A stretch of DNA of 64,000 bases from Allobosea sp035944375. Its GTDB lineage: Bacteria > Pseudomonadota > Alphaproteobacteria > Rhizobiales > Beijerinckiaceae. This document shows, one piece after another, positions 29,999 to 40,460 of the stretch; positions within the stretch are counted from its first letter, which is position 1; every line of letters begins with the position of its first letter. The notes beneath the pieces are model-generated. The model was given only the letters and a program-made list of their open reading frames with translations. It made no database searches and was not told the DNA's origin. The DNA lies in assembly GCF_035944375.1 (NCBI RefSeq), contig NZ_DASZBE010000025.1; one strand, 5' to 3'. The position numbers and the translations under genes were made by a program.

Positions 29999-31003
29999 TC
30001 AGGCCTTGAGGAAGGCGAGCATGTCCTGGTTCAGGCGGTCCTTGTGGGTCTCGGAGAGGCCGTGCGGGGCGCCCTCATAGACCTTCAGGATCGCGCTCGG
30101 CAGCAGCCGCTTGACGGCGCGCGCAGTCGTCTCGATCGGGACGATCTGGTCGTCGTCGCCATGGACGATCAGCGTCGGCCGGTCGACCTTCTTCAGATCC
30201 GCGACGAAGTCGGTCTCCGAGAACGCCTTGATCGAGTCATAGGTGTTCTTGAAGCCCGCCTGCATGCCCTGCGCATACCAGGCCTCGATCGCGCCCTGGC
30301 TCGCCTTGGCGCCGGGGCGGTTGTAGCCGAAGAAGGGGCCCGACGCGATGTCGCGGAAGAGCTGGGCGCGGTCGGCGAGGAAGCCCTTGCGGATGCCGTC
30401 GAAGACCTCCAGCGGCACACCATCGGGGTTTGAGGGCTTGCGCAGCATGATCGGCGTCACCGCGGCGATGAAGCCGACCTTCGCGACACGACCCGTGCCG
30501 TGGCGGCCGACATAGCGCGCCACTTCGCCGCCGCCGGTCGAGAAGCCGAAGGCCGAAACATTCTTCAGGTCGAGCGCCTCGATCACCTCCGCCAGATCGT
30601 CGGCGTAGTGATCCATGTCGTTGCCGTGCCAGGTCTGGGTCGAACGGCCATGACCGCGCCGGTCATGGCTGATGACCCGGAAGCCGTTGCTAGCCAGGAA
30701 GAAGGCCTGGTTCTCCCAGCTGTCGGAGGACAGCGGCCAGCCATGGCTCAGCGTCACGACCGGGCCGTCCTTCGGGCCCCAATCCTTGAAGTACAGCCGC
30801 ACACCCTCGCGGGTCACGATATGGTCGCCGTCGACGACCGGCTTGCGGCCGCGCGGGGCAGCCTTCTTCGCGCTCGTGGACTGGGCGGCGGCCTCACTCG
30901 TCGGCAGGGACACGGCGGTGGCGGTGACGGCAGCGAGCGCGATGCCGGTCAGCAGGTCGCGGCGGGCGGGGCTGTTGGCAGCGGCTTCGGTGGGGTTCGA
31001 CAT
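29999..31003 (-). CDS. Tat-exported alpha/beta hydrolase, non-haem chloroperoxidase type
   Basis: A 334-residue alpha/beta hydrolase. The N-terminus has a twin-arginine signal (ARRDLLTGIALAAVTATAV) with likely cleavage near AAAQS, so the enzyme is periplasmic. The nucleophile is in GFSTGGGE, with the acid in the VHGDDDQIVP region and the His in GAPHGLSETH. Relatives are called non-haem chloroperoxidases and can act as perhydrolases or esterases. It has an AAGGAG ribosome site and is divergent from ohrR, with OhrR-like repeats between, so it is probably in the peroxide regulon. Confidence 0.88.
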   Translation of the reverse strand: MSNPTEAAANSPARRDLLTGIALAAVTATAVSLPTSEAAAQSTSAKKAAPRGRKPVVDGDHIVTREGVRLYFKDWGPKDGPVVTLSHGWPLSSDSWENQAFFLASNGFRVISHDRRGHGRSTQTWHGNDMDHYADDLAEVIEALDLKNVSAFGFSTGGGEVARYVGRHGTGRVAKVGFIAAVTPIMLRKPSNPDGVPLEVFDGIRKGFLADRAQLFRDIASGPFFGYNRPGAKASQGAIEAWYAQGMQAGFKNTYDSIKAFSETDFVADLKKVDRPTLIVHGDDDQIVPIETTARAVKRLLPSAILKVYEGAPHGLSETHKDRLNQDMLAFLKA

Positions 31004-31056
31004 GATCTTGTCTCCTTCTGGTTCGGGTGGACCGGCGGAGGACCGTCGGCCGATCT

Positions 31057-31143
31057 TTAAATCGCTATCGATTAGATCGTGAGCGATTTAATATGAGCGA
31101 CTCGACCGGCTGTCAATCCCTTGCGATTGGATCGCGTGCGATT
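31057..31143. promoter_or_regulatory. OhrR-type operators between the hydrolase and ohrR genes
   Basis: TTAAATCGC (31057-31065) and GCGATTTAA (31083-31091) form perfect 9-base arms. GCGAT-TGG-ATCGC (31123-31135) is a second perfect inverted repeat, and GCGATT recurs at 31138-31143. The ohr upstream region at 6.2 kb has GCGATTTGATCG, 11 of 12 bases like the second site, and GCGATTTAA, identical to the first arm. Shared sites in front of ohr and ohrR argue for one regulator acting at both. Confidence 0.72.
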
Positions 31144-31171
31144 ATTTTAGGACGACCCCGAGGAGATGCCG

Positions 31172-31621
31172 ATGACCGCCCCTGCCCCGCCATCCGATCC
31201 GAAGCTCGACGACTTCCTCTGCTTCGCGCTCTATTCCGCCAGCCACGCCTTCAACCGGCTCTACAAGCCGCTGCTCGACGAACTCGGCCTGACCTACCCT
31301 CAATATCTGGTCATGGTGACGCTCTGGGAGCGCGACGACCGCACCGTCGGCGAGATCGGCGAGCAGCTCTTCCTCGAGTCGAACACGCTGACGCCGCTGC
31401 TGAAGCGGATGGAGGCGGCGGGACTGGTCTCGCGCAGCCGCGACCCGGCCGACGAACGCCAGGTCCGCCTGCGCCTGACCGGCGATGGCCGCACCCTGCT
31501 CGACAAGGCCCGCCGCGTCCCGCCCTGCGTGCTCGAGGCAACCGGGCTGACCGCCGATGAGGCCCGCAGCCTCACCGGCCAGATCGGGGCGCTGCGGACG
31601 CGCCTGGCGGCGGCGGAGTGA
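31172..31621 (+). CDS. ohrR: Organic hydroperoxide sensor-repressor OhrR (MarR family)
   Basis: OhrR represses ohr until its reactive cysteine is oxidised by organic peroxides. The 149-residue product has that cysteine at position 17 in the block DDFLCFALYSASHAF, followed by LTYPQYLVMVTLWE, which closely follows the OhrR pattern. A MarR winged helix (VGEIGEQLFLESNTLTPLL) comes next. The ATG at 31172 lies six bases after AGGAG; another ATG at 31166 is too close. Unusually, its divergent partner is a hydrolase rather than ohr, which is 25 kb away. Confidence 0.93.
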   Translation: MTAPAPPSDPKLDDFLCFALYSASHAFNRLYKPLLDELGLTYPQYLVMVTLWERDDRTVGEIGEQLFLESNTLTPLLKRMEAAGLVSRSRDPADERQVRLRLTGDGRTLLDKARRVPPCVLEATGLTADEARSLTGQIGALRTRLAAAE

Positions 31622-31701
31622 GACCGGATCGCCCGTACTCGACAGCCCGGTCGTTCTGACGTTAAGTCATCGATGTCCGCAGCCAGACCGGGACTCCGGC
31701 C

Positions 31702-32478
31702 ATGAGCATCAGCGCATCAGTAGGCATCGGTGGCACCAACCTGAAAGCCGACGCGCAGATCGTGCAGTCGCTGCTGAACCCCCACGCGGCTGTGATGGGC
31801 CTGCCGCTGCTGGTCGTCGACGGCATTTGCGGCGTCAGGACCAAGGCGGCGATCCAGCGTTACCAGCAGGTCGTAATGAAGGTCGCCAAGCCCGACGGCC
31901 TGGTCGAGCCGGGCAAGGCGACGATCACCTCACTGCTGGCCGCGGCGCCCATGGCGGGCGAGGTCACGGCCGCGCGCACGGTAGTGAAGCTGACCGTGGG
32001 CCATTTCAAGAAGGTGGCCAAGGTCATCGACCCCGCCGACGGCACCCTGCAGGATGCCTATACGGCCTTCGACTACGCGATGCCCAACAAGGGGTCCCGC
32101 ATCGTCGGCGGGAAGCACGCCGTCGCGGTTCCCAATGTGATCACCGTCTCGCCCAATGCGAAGATGCGGATCGGCGCCGTCATGACCGCCGGGCTGCTCG
32201 CCCATGAACAGTTCCACTATGATGTCGGCTTCGTCGCCGCCCGTGCCTTCGCCCATCAGCTGACGATCGCGCGCGCGCCCTCGCTGGCGGCGCTGATCGC
32301 CGACTATGCGCAGCTCGAGCAACTGCATCTTCAGACGCGGGTGGGCCTGATCCAGCACCGATACGACCTCGACACAGCCCACGGCACCAACGCGCATTAC
32401 CAGAAGATCTGGCTCGACCGCATGGCCGCCTGCATCGCGAACCCGAAGGCCAATCAGATCGGCGGCTTCTGGCTCTGA
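31702..32478 (+). CDS. Peptidoglycan-binding protein with HExxH (DUF922-like) metalloprotease-type region
   Basis: A 258-residue protein without a clear signal peptide. Residues 12-80 resemble a PG_binding_1 fold (VDGICGVRTKAAIQRYQ). Residues 115-250 hold the motif HEQFH at 168-172 in LLAHEQFHYDVG, the HExxH zinc-protease pattern, in a setting like the DUF922 family of predicted Zn proteases. A C-terminal region ends in GGFWL. The pairing of wall-binding and protease-like parts without a secretion signal suggests an exported or lytic effector, but no secretion genes are nearby. The function is unproven. Confidence 0.6.
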   Translation: MSISASVGIGGTNLKADAQIVQSLLNPHAAVMGLPLLVVDGICGVRTKAAIQRYQQVVMKVAKPDGLVEPGKATITSLLAAAPMAGEVTAARTVVKLTVGHFKKVAKVIDPADGTLQDAYTAFDYAMPNKGSRIVGGKHAVAVPNVITVSPNAKMRIGAVMTAGLLAHEQFHYDVGFVAARAFAHQLTIARAPSLAALIADYAQLEQLHLQTRVGLIQHRYDLDTAHGTNAHYQKIWLDRMAACIANPKANQIGGFWL

Positions 32479-32494
32479 TCGGACAAGCGGGTCG

Positions 32495-32516
32495 GCGGGG
32501 CGCAGCGGCGCCCCGC
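32495..32516. terminator. GC-rich hairpin between convergent genes
   Basis: The arms GCGGGGCGC (32495-32503) and GCGCCCCGC (32508-32516) are perfect with loop AGCG. The hairpin sits midway between the end of the peptidoglycan-binding gene and the end of ettA, so it can stop transcripts from both sides. There is no T-run. Confidence 0.65.
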
Positions 32517-32524
32517 GCGAGCCC

Positions 32525-34177
<1,653 letters not shown>

Positions 34178-34383
34178 GGGCGTGCGGGCTCCGCTGCGGG
34201 CGTGGGCTTCAGGCTTTCGGGATGCTGGCCGCTAGATAGGCGACGGGGCCCGCGAAGGCAACGGGCCGCGAAAGGCGGGCGCCCACAACCTTTGCTTGCA
34301 TAATCCGGAATCGCCTATCAGGATGTGCTTGGCGGAGAATGTGATCACCAAGGGATGGCCGCCGGTTGCCGCAGGAGCAGGCG

Positions 34384-37300
34384 ATGGATTCCACGGGTCG
34401 GCCCAAGGCATCGAGGCGCAAACCGTCCCGCAAAAGCGCTTCCCAGCCAAAGCCTCCGGCCTCCGCCCCGCACTCTCCCGCGTCGAGCACGGCCTCGGCC
34501 TTGTCCAACGAAACTCCTCCACCCGATGCCGGAGCCGGCCGCCGGCCATCTCCGGACGAGTCATCTTCGACACCATCTCCGAAGGCATCATCCTCGCCTG
34601 CTTCGAGCGACGGTAGCCAACCTGCATCCCCCCGCGTGTCGAGAGACCGGCCGGCTCGCGCGACTTTAGCCCCGACGCCGGACCCGGACGTCGCCGCCGC
34701 TATCTCTATCACCGAAGCGATGCGCCTCGCCCGTTCCGACGCCGCCCGCGAGATTCTCCGTGCGGCGGGCGATCGGGCCATCCGCCGGGATGGCGACGAG
34801 GCGGCCACCATCGGCGTGATGCTGATCCTGCAGGCGGCCGTGGCGGTCGGCGTGACGCAGCCGCGGGGCACGTCGTCGACACCGCGCTGGCTGGTCGATT
34901 TCGCGGAGGCGCAAGGTGTTCCTGCCGACAAGATCGCGTCCTATGGCGCCACCACGAGGCTCGCCTCGCCTCGTCGCGGCATCATGCTGCGGGAGGCCGC
35001 TTCGCTTGCGATCCGAATGGCCGTGGCGCTGGCGAAAGCGACGACCGGCCGGTCGCGTTTCGACGCTCGCCATCTGATCGTGGCCATCCTCGATTCTCCG
35101 GATCGGGCCGTGGCCCAACAGATGCGCAGGGACGCTCTTGCGATCGGCCTCGATCTATCGGCCCTGCGCAGAAGCTTGATCGAACGTATTCTCGAAACGC
35201 CCGAGCCCGAGGAAAATGTCGGGATCTGGTTGCGTTTCCTGGAAACGCCCGGCAGCGCCTGGGCGGCGCTCGGCGCTCCAGTCCGTGAAGGGCCAAAATC
35301 CGGCGCCTTTCCCGGCTTCGATGCGGATCGAGCATCGGTCAGCGACGAAGACCCCCTCGGCATCGCCTCCGACGTGTCAGCCTTCGCGCGCCTGATCTGT
35401 GTCGAGGAGGCGACGACCCCCCTTTCGATCGGCCTCTTCGGCGAATGGGGCTCCGGCAAATCCAGCTTCATGGAGCGGCTGCAGCGCGAGATCGGCCATC
35501 TGACCGCCAACGAGCGCGCGGCACGGCTCAGACGGGCGACCAACCCGGCCATTTCGGATGCGGAGTCGGAAGCAGGGACGCGCTTCGTCGAGAACGTCGT
35601 CCAGATCCGCTTCAACGCCTGGCACTATGCCGACGCCAATCTCTGGGCCAGCCTGACGGCGGAGTTCTTCGACCAACTGCGGCGCGGCGGCTATGACGGA
35701 CAGCGCGACAGCAACTACCTGGCGCTGATCGAAAAGGTCGCCGAACGCGTCCGAAGCCTCGAAGCACTCGCGCAAAAAGCACAGGATAAGCTATCCGACG
35801 CCGAGGGCGCGGCACAGCGCGCCGAGGAGGCGCTGGCGGCAGCCCGGAAAAAACTCGCCACCAGCGATCTCGCTTTGGCATCCGAGCAGATATCCAGCCA
35901 GTTCGAGGCGATCAAGTCAGACCAGGACGACCGGGCCAAGCTCCGGGAAGTCGGCCGACGGCTTTACCGCGACGATCTCGCCGCCGATCTCGATGACTTC
36001 ACAGCGACCGTGTCGGAGGCTGCCCACTGGCCGGGCAAGATCGCGTTGGTCGCGAGGATCATCGCAGGTGGCGGCACGGAGCGTCGGCTGGCGGTGTTGG
36101 CAATCGTGCTCGTCGCCTTTGCCGGCATCGGGTGGCATATCGTCGACCAGGCTTCGGCTGCGGTGGCCGTTGGGCGCCTGCTCGCCTGGGCCGGCGCGTC
36201 CCTGGCAGCGTTCCGAGCCGTGGGCGGCGCTTTGAAGCTAGCGAAGCCGGTGCTCGAAGGCGCCTGGGCCTACGCCAAAGCAGTAGAGAAGGCGCGCAAG
36301 GAGCTCGCCCGCGAGGTCCAGGACAAGGAAGTAGAGTCGCAGCAGGCCGCCAGTCTGCTCGACGAGGCCAGACATCAGGCGCGGGCGGCCAAGGCGCCGT
36401 TGGTCAACTACGGCGATGCTGCTGCAGCCGGCGCGCCGGGCACCATACTGCGCTATTTCCTGTTCGAGGACAGCGACGTCCGCGAATACGACAAGCATGT
36501 CGGCCTCGTCAGCCGCGCCCGCCGCTCCTTCGAGCAACTGGACTCGATCTTTTCCGCAGCCCGCGATGGACGCGACGCCAGGGATAGGCGCGCGGCCGGC
36601 CTGCCTCTCTCCGAAGCGCAAAAAAGAGCACTGGCGCGCTTCGAGAAGATGAAACTCAACCAGCACGCCCTGCAGATTCCCGATCGCATCGTGCTCTACA
36701 TCGACGATCTCGACCGCTGCACGCATGCGCAGGTCTACGACGTGCTGCAGGCGATTCACCTGCTGCTCGCTTTCGAGCTCTTCGTCGTGGTCGTCGGTGT
36801 CGATGTCCGGTGGGTCGAGGAGGCGGTGGCCCGCCAATTCGTCATTCCCGTCGAGGACCTCCCCGACAGCGCCACGCGCGAGGAGCGGGACAAAGCGCGG
36901 CAGCGCGCCGAGATGGCCCGCCGCAAGCGGGCGATCGACTACCTCGAGAAGATCTTCCAGCTGCCGTTCTGGCTCCGTCCCCTCGCGACGGAGGGCGAGA
37001 ATGCGAGCTACGCAGCCTATGTGCGCGGCCTGCTGGCAGCCAACCACGAAGCGCCCGTCGTCCCGCTATCTCCAGAAGACGCAACCATGCGCCAGGATCG
37101 CGAGGCGGAGTTGGAGGACGATCAGGAAGCGGAATCGGCAGCCGATCAGCGTTCGGACATCGATGGTTTCCGTGCCGAAACCGACGCGGAAACGCTCGAC
37201 CTGGCTTTGGCGACCGTGAAGCTGACCCCTGCCGAAATCGACTTCCTCGCCAGCCCGGAGATCGGTGCGCTCGCCGCCAAGAGCCCGCGCGCCGTCAAGC

Positions 37301-37722
37301 GGATGGTCAATGTCTACCGGATCGTGCGCGCGCGGCTGGATGAGGTCGAGTTGGCCGCATTCCTCGGCGCCGGCGACGAGCCTCCGAGCTGGCCGATCGC
37401 TGCCTTCCTCGCCGCAGTAGAATGCGGGCAGCCGGTGGAGGTGGCGGATGATCTGTATCTCGGCCTGAAGGGCGTCGAACCCAATCGAACCCTCGCCGAG
37501 ATTGCGGACTATGACGCCGAACCGTTTGCCCCCCTCGACGATGGCGGGTTCGCCGACCTTGGGCCTTACGAAGCTCTCGACCGGGTGAGGAAGTCATGCC
37601 CCGCCCTTTGGGCCGTCAACGAGGGGCTCCGCGAATTGCGCGGGGGCAGGACCGCAACCTGTGGCGAGATGCTCGCCATGGCCCGAACGGTCCGCCGCTA
37701 TTCCTTCAATCGCTATCACTGA
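34384..37722 (+). CDS. Large membrane-embedded KAP-family P-loop NTPase with Clp-N-like region
   Basis: A 1112-residue protein in five parts. Residues 1-90 are a disordered Pro/Ser-rich tail. Residues about 95-262 are helical; FDARHLIVAILDSPDR and the LDLSALRRSL that follows look like a Clp N-terminal repeat. The KAP NTPase starts with Walker A GEWGSGKSS (353-361; Lys359) and reaches Walker B YIDDLDRC (772-779). Between them lie a coiled coil (about 458-525) and two membrane helices (about 569-616), the KAP hallmark. The C-terminus is acidic. Start: ATG after AGGAG; a TTG six codons earlier is less likely. KAP NTPases occur in anti-phage and membrane-surveillance systems; the role here is unknown. 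Confidence 0.85.
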   Translation: MDSTGRPKASRRKPSRKSASQPKPPASAPHSPASSTASALSNETPPPDAGAGRRPSPDESSSTPSPKASSSPASSDGSQPASPRVSRDRPARATLAPTPDPDVAAAISITEAMRLARSDAAREILRAAGDRAIRRDGDEAATIGVMLILQAAVAVGVTQPRGTSSTPRWLVDFAEAQGVPADKIASYGATTRLASPRRGIMLREAASLAIRMAVALAKATTGRSRFDARHLIVAILDSPDRAVAQQMRRDALAIGLDLSALRRSLIERILETPEPEENVGIWLRFLETPGSAWAALGAPVREGPKSGAFPGFDADRASVSDEDPLGIASDVSAFARLICVEEATTPLSIGLFGEWGSGKSSFMERLQREIGHLTANERAARLRRATNPAISDAESEAGTRFVENVVQIRFNAWHYADANLWASLTAEFFDQLRRGGYDGQRDSNYLALIEKVAERVRSLEALAQKAQDKLSDAEGAAQRAEEALAAARKKLATSDLALASEQISSQFEAIKSDQDDRAKLREVGRRLYRDDLAADLDDFTATVSEAAHWPGKIALVARIIAGGGTERRLAVLAIVLVAFAGIGWHIVDQASAAVAVGRLLAWAGASLAAFRAVGGALKLAKPVLEGAWAYAKAVEKARKELAREVQDKEVESQQAASLLDEARHQARAAKAPLVNYGDAAAAGAPGTILRYFLFEDSDVREYDKHVGLVSRARRSFEQLDSIFSAARDGRDARDRRAAGLPLSEAQKRALARFEKMKLNQHALQIPDRIVLYIDDLDRCTHAQVYDVLQAIHLLLAFELFVVVVGVDVRWVEEAVARQFVIPVEDLPDSATREERDKARQRAEMARRKRAIDYLEKIFQLPFWLRPLATEGENASYAAYVRGLLAANHEAPVVPLSPEDATMRQDREAELEDDQEAESAADQRSDIDGFRAETDAETLDLALATVKLTPAEIDFLASPEIGALAAKSPRAVKRMVNVYRIVRARLDEVELAAFLGAGDEPPSWPIAAFLAAVECGQPVEVADDLYLGLKGVEPNRTLAEIADYDAEPFAPLDDGGFADLGPYEALDRVRKSCPALWAVNEGLRELRGGRTATCGEMLAMARTVRRYSFNRYH

Positions 37723-37828
37723 GGATCGAGGTTGAGCGGATAGCACCGTGTCCGGAGCGGCCGCGATTGCGCCATCGCGCCTCCCCTGAATAATGCTCTC
37801 TCGGACATGCGGGGGAGGCTGATCGGAC

Positions 37829-38383
37829 ATGACGCGAAACCCGGGCGACGCCACCATCGAGCTGCGCCTCGCCAACGGCGCCCAGCTCTTCAACACGCTC
37901 GATCCCTTTCCCTTCAGCGAGGGCGACATCTCGGCCGAGGCCGAGCGCTATATCGTCGAATGGGCGCAGGAACTGCCGAAGGACGCCCCTATCGCCATCA
38001 CCATCCACCTGCCGGCAGCGGAGATCGCGGGCCCGCCCGGCCCCGACCTCGCCACCGCGCTGACGGGCTGGTTTGCCGCCAAGGCGCGGTCCGAGGGTCA
38101 CGCCCTGCGCGAGCATTTCCGCGACGGGCGCCGCGCCTTCCTGATCGGCTTCGCCGGACTGGCGTTCTGCCTCGCCATCAGCTTCGCGCTCACCAGGTCC
38201 TTCGACGGGCCCTTCGCCCGCATCGTCCAGGAGAGCCTCGTCATCATCGGCTGGGTGGTGATCTGGCGCCCGGCCGAGATGTTTCTCTACGACTGGCTGC
38301 CGCTGCTGCGACGCCGGCGGCTCTACCGGCGCCTGGCAGAGGCGCGGGTCACCGTGAAGACAGCTCCGGCCAACCGCAGTTGA
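37829..38383 (+). CDS. Small membrane protein of unknown function
   Basis: A 184-residue protein I do not recognise by name. Residues 1-100 are soluble and acidic with a beta-rich look (ATIELRLANGAQLFNT). Two membrane helices follow (about 105-125 and 133-152), and then WRPAEMFLYDWLPL and a basic RRRRLYRRL tail that would face the cytoplasm. The WRPxExxLYDW stretch looks like a conserved family motif. It lies 106 bases after the KAP gene on the same strand and could be co-transcribed with it; partnership is only a possibility. Confidence 0.7.
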   Translation: MTRNPGDATIELRLANGAQLFNTLDPFPFSEGDISAEAERYIVEWAQELPKDAPIAITIHLPAAEIAGPPGPDLATALTGWFAAKARSEGHALREHFRDGRRAFLIGFAGLAFCLAISFALTRSFDGPFARIVQESLVIIGWVVIWRPAEMFLYDWLPLLRRRRLYRRLAEARVTVKTAPANRS

Positions 38384-38527
38384 CCGTCACCGGAGCAGCC
38401 GGACACCGCGTCGCCGCCTGAACACCGAACACTGTATGCAGCATATCTTGAAGGACTCCGGGAAAGCGGGCTAAGGTCTCCTCAGGACCAGCCGGACCAA
38501 GCCGGCGGCCATCCCTGGGGAGGGACC

Positions 38528-39493
38528 ATGAAGACCATCATCAAGGCTGCGCTCGGCGCGGCCGCCCTGCTCTCTGTCGCCGGCCCGTCCTGGGCCTTTC
38601 CGGATCGTCCGGTCCAACTCATCGTGCCCTGGGCCGCCGGTGGCGGCATGGACGCCGTCATGCGCATCTTCGCCGCCGGCTACGAGGCCGAGCTCAAGCA
38701 GCCGGTCAATGTCGTCAACCGCACCGGCGGCGGTGGGCTGACGGGCCACACCGCGATCGCCAACGCCACGGCCGACGGCTACACGGTCGGCGGCATCAGC
38801 CCCGAGATCTCGTTCTTCAAGACACTCGGACTCGGCGACATCACGATCGACAGCGTCGACACGTTTTCGCGCGTCTCGCTGATCCCGGCCGGCGTCACCG
38901 TAAAGGCCGACAGCCCGCTGAAGACGGCTGCCGACTACATCAAGGCGGTCAAGGACAGCCCCAAGGGCACCTTCATGGCGTCCGGCACGGGCGTCGGCGG
39001 CTCCTGGCACATCGCTTCGGGCGGCTTGCTCAAGGCCGCGGGAATCGCGCCCGACGCGGTGCGCTGGGTGCCCAGCAATGGCGGCGCACCGGCCCTGCAG
39101 GATCTCGTCGCCGGCGGCATCAGCGTCTTCACCGGTTCGCCGATCGAGGCCAAGGGCATGCTCGATGCCGGGCGCGTGCGCACCATCCTGCTGATGACCG
39201 AGGACCGCCACCCGAGCTTCCCGGACGTGCCGAGCGCCAAGGAGGCCGGGCTCGACTGGACTTATTCGAACTGGTTTGCGCTCTCGGCACCCAAGGGCGT
39301 CCCGGCCGACCGGCGCAAGATCCTGTTTGACGCGGCCGAGCGGACCATGCAGCGCCCCGAGGTCCGCAAGGCGATGGCCGATCGCGGCATCACCCCGGTT
39401 TGGGACAAGCCCGGCGAGTTCACCGTCTACGCCAGGACCTTCACCGAGCGCGGCGTCAGCGTCCTCAAGGATCTCGGCCTCGCCAAGCAGTAA
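38528..39493 (+). CDS. Tripartite tricarboxylate transporter substrate-binding protein (TctC/Bug family)
   Basis: A 321-residue periplasmic binding protein. A signal peptide covers about residues 1-23 (ending SWA), followed by the family start FPDRPVQLIVPWAAGGGMDA. TctC proteins capture carboxylates such as citrate or terephthalate for TctAB. No tctA or tctB lies nearby, so it is an orphan, common in this family. The ligand is unknown. Confidence 0.9.
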   Translation: MKTIIKAALGAAALLSVAGPSWAFPDRPVQLIVPWAAGGGMDAVMRIFAAGYEAELKQPVNVVNRTGGGGLTGHTAIANATADGYTVGGISPEISFFKTLGLGDITIDSVDTFSRVSLIPAGVTVKADSPLKTAADYIKAVKDSPKGTFMASGTGVGGSWHIASGGLLKAAGIAPDAVRWVPSNGGAPALQDLVAGGISVFTGSPIEAKGMLDAGRVRTILLMTEDRHPSFPDVPSAKEAGLDWTYSNWFALSAPKGVPADRRKILFDAAERTMQRPEVRKAMADRGITPVWDKPGEFTVYARTFTERGVSVLKDLGLAKQ

Positions 39494-39607
39494 CGACACC
39501 GATCCGCCGGGGCGTCTTCACAAACGCGCCATCGGCGGCGGCGGCGCCTTCCCTTCGGCCCGGACCATGCATCACACTTGGTCGGGCCGAAGGTCGGGAG
39601 AACGGCG

Positions 39608-40444
39608 ATGCGGGGAAGCACGAGGTCCTGGACAGCGATGCGCAGCGGGTTCATCGCCCTGGCCGCAGCGGTTCTGCTCCTGCCACCGGCCGCCCGCGCC
39701 CAGTCCGACGAGCCGGGCTGCCGGCCGGAGATGGCCTCGCTGCGACTTCCCGTCCATCGCGCCAACCTGACGCTGGCCGCCCTCGGCAAGGACGAGGCGC
39801 GCATCACCTTCGTCGGCCATGCCACCTTCCTGATCGAGACGCCTGCGGGGGTGAAGGTCGCGACCGACTACAACGACTATGTCCGGCCGCAGGTGACGCC
39901 CGATGTCGCCACGATGAACAAGGCCCACTCGACGCACCATTCGCGCAATCCCGATCCCGGCATCAAGCAGGTCCTGCCGGGCTGGGACCCGACCGGCCGC
40001 GGCGCCGCCAGGCACGACGTGACCTTGGCCGATCTGCGTGTGCGCAACGTGCCGACCAACATCCGCTCCTATTCGGGCTCGACCGATTTCGACGGCAACT
40101 CGATCTTCGTCTTCGAGATCGGCGAACTCTGCATCGCTCATCTCGGCCATCTGCATCACCCGCTGGAACCTGGCCATCTGCGCGCGCTCGGCCGTGTCGA
40201 TGTCGTGCTGTTCCCGGTCGACGGCAGCTATACGCTGGACCAGGAAGGGATGCTCGAGGTGCTGAAGACGCTGCAGGCGCGGGTGATGATCCCGATGCAC
40301 TTTTTCGGCGGTGCCACGCTCAGCCGTTTCCTCGCCCGATCGCAGGACAACTGGCCGATCGAGCGGCGCGATCAGCCGGTGCTGACCGTCAGCAAGGCCG
40401 GGCTTCCCGCGCGCCCGACCATGATCGTGCTGCCGGGGAACTGA
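39608..40444 (+). CDS. Exported metallo-beta-lactamase-fold hydrolase (UlaG-like)
   Basis: A 278-residue protein with a signal peptide (about 1-31, ending RAQ) and a metallo-beta-lactamase fold of the L-ascorbate lactonase-like group. ITFVGHATFLIET starts the fold; HSTHHS, HLGHLHHPL and MIPMHFFG give candidate metal-binding histidines. The canonical HxHxDH is not intact (HSTHHS instead), so the metal site may differ. The ATG at 39608 follows a GGGAG site; an upstream TTG would bury the signal peptide. Substrate unknown. Confidence 0.8.
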   Translation: MRGSTRSWTAMRSGFIALAAAVLLLPPAARAQSDEPGCRPEMASLRLPVHRANLTLAALGKDEARITFVGHATFLIETPAGVKVATDYNDYVRPQVTPDVATMNKAHSTHHSRNPDPGIKQVLPGWDPTGRGAARHDVTLADLRVRNVPTNIRSYSGSTDFDGNSIFVFEIGELCIAHLGHLHHPLEPGHLRALGRVDVVLFPVDGSYTLDQEGMLEVLKTLQARVMIPMHFFGGATLSRFLARSQDNWPIERRDQPVLTVSKAGLPARPTMIVLPGN

Positions 40445-40460
40445 GGCAGCCCGTCGACGC

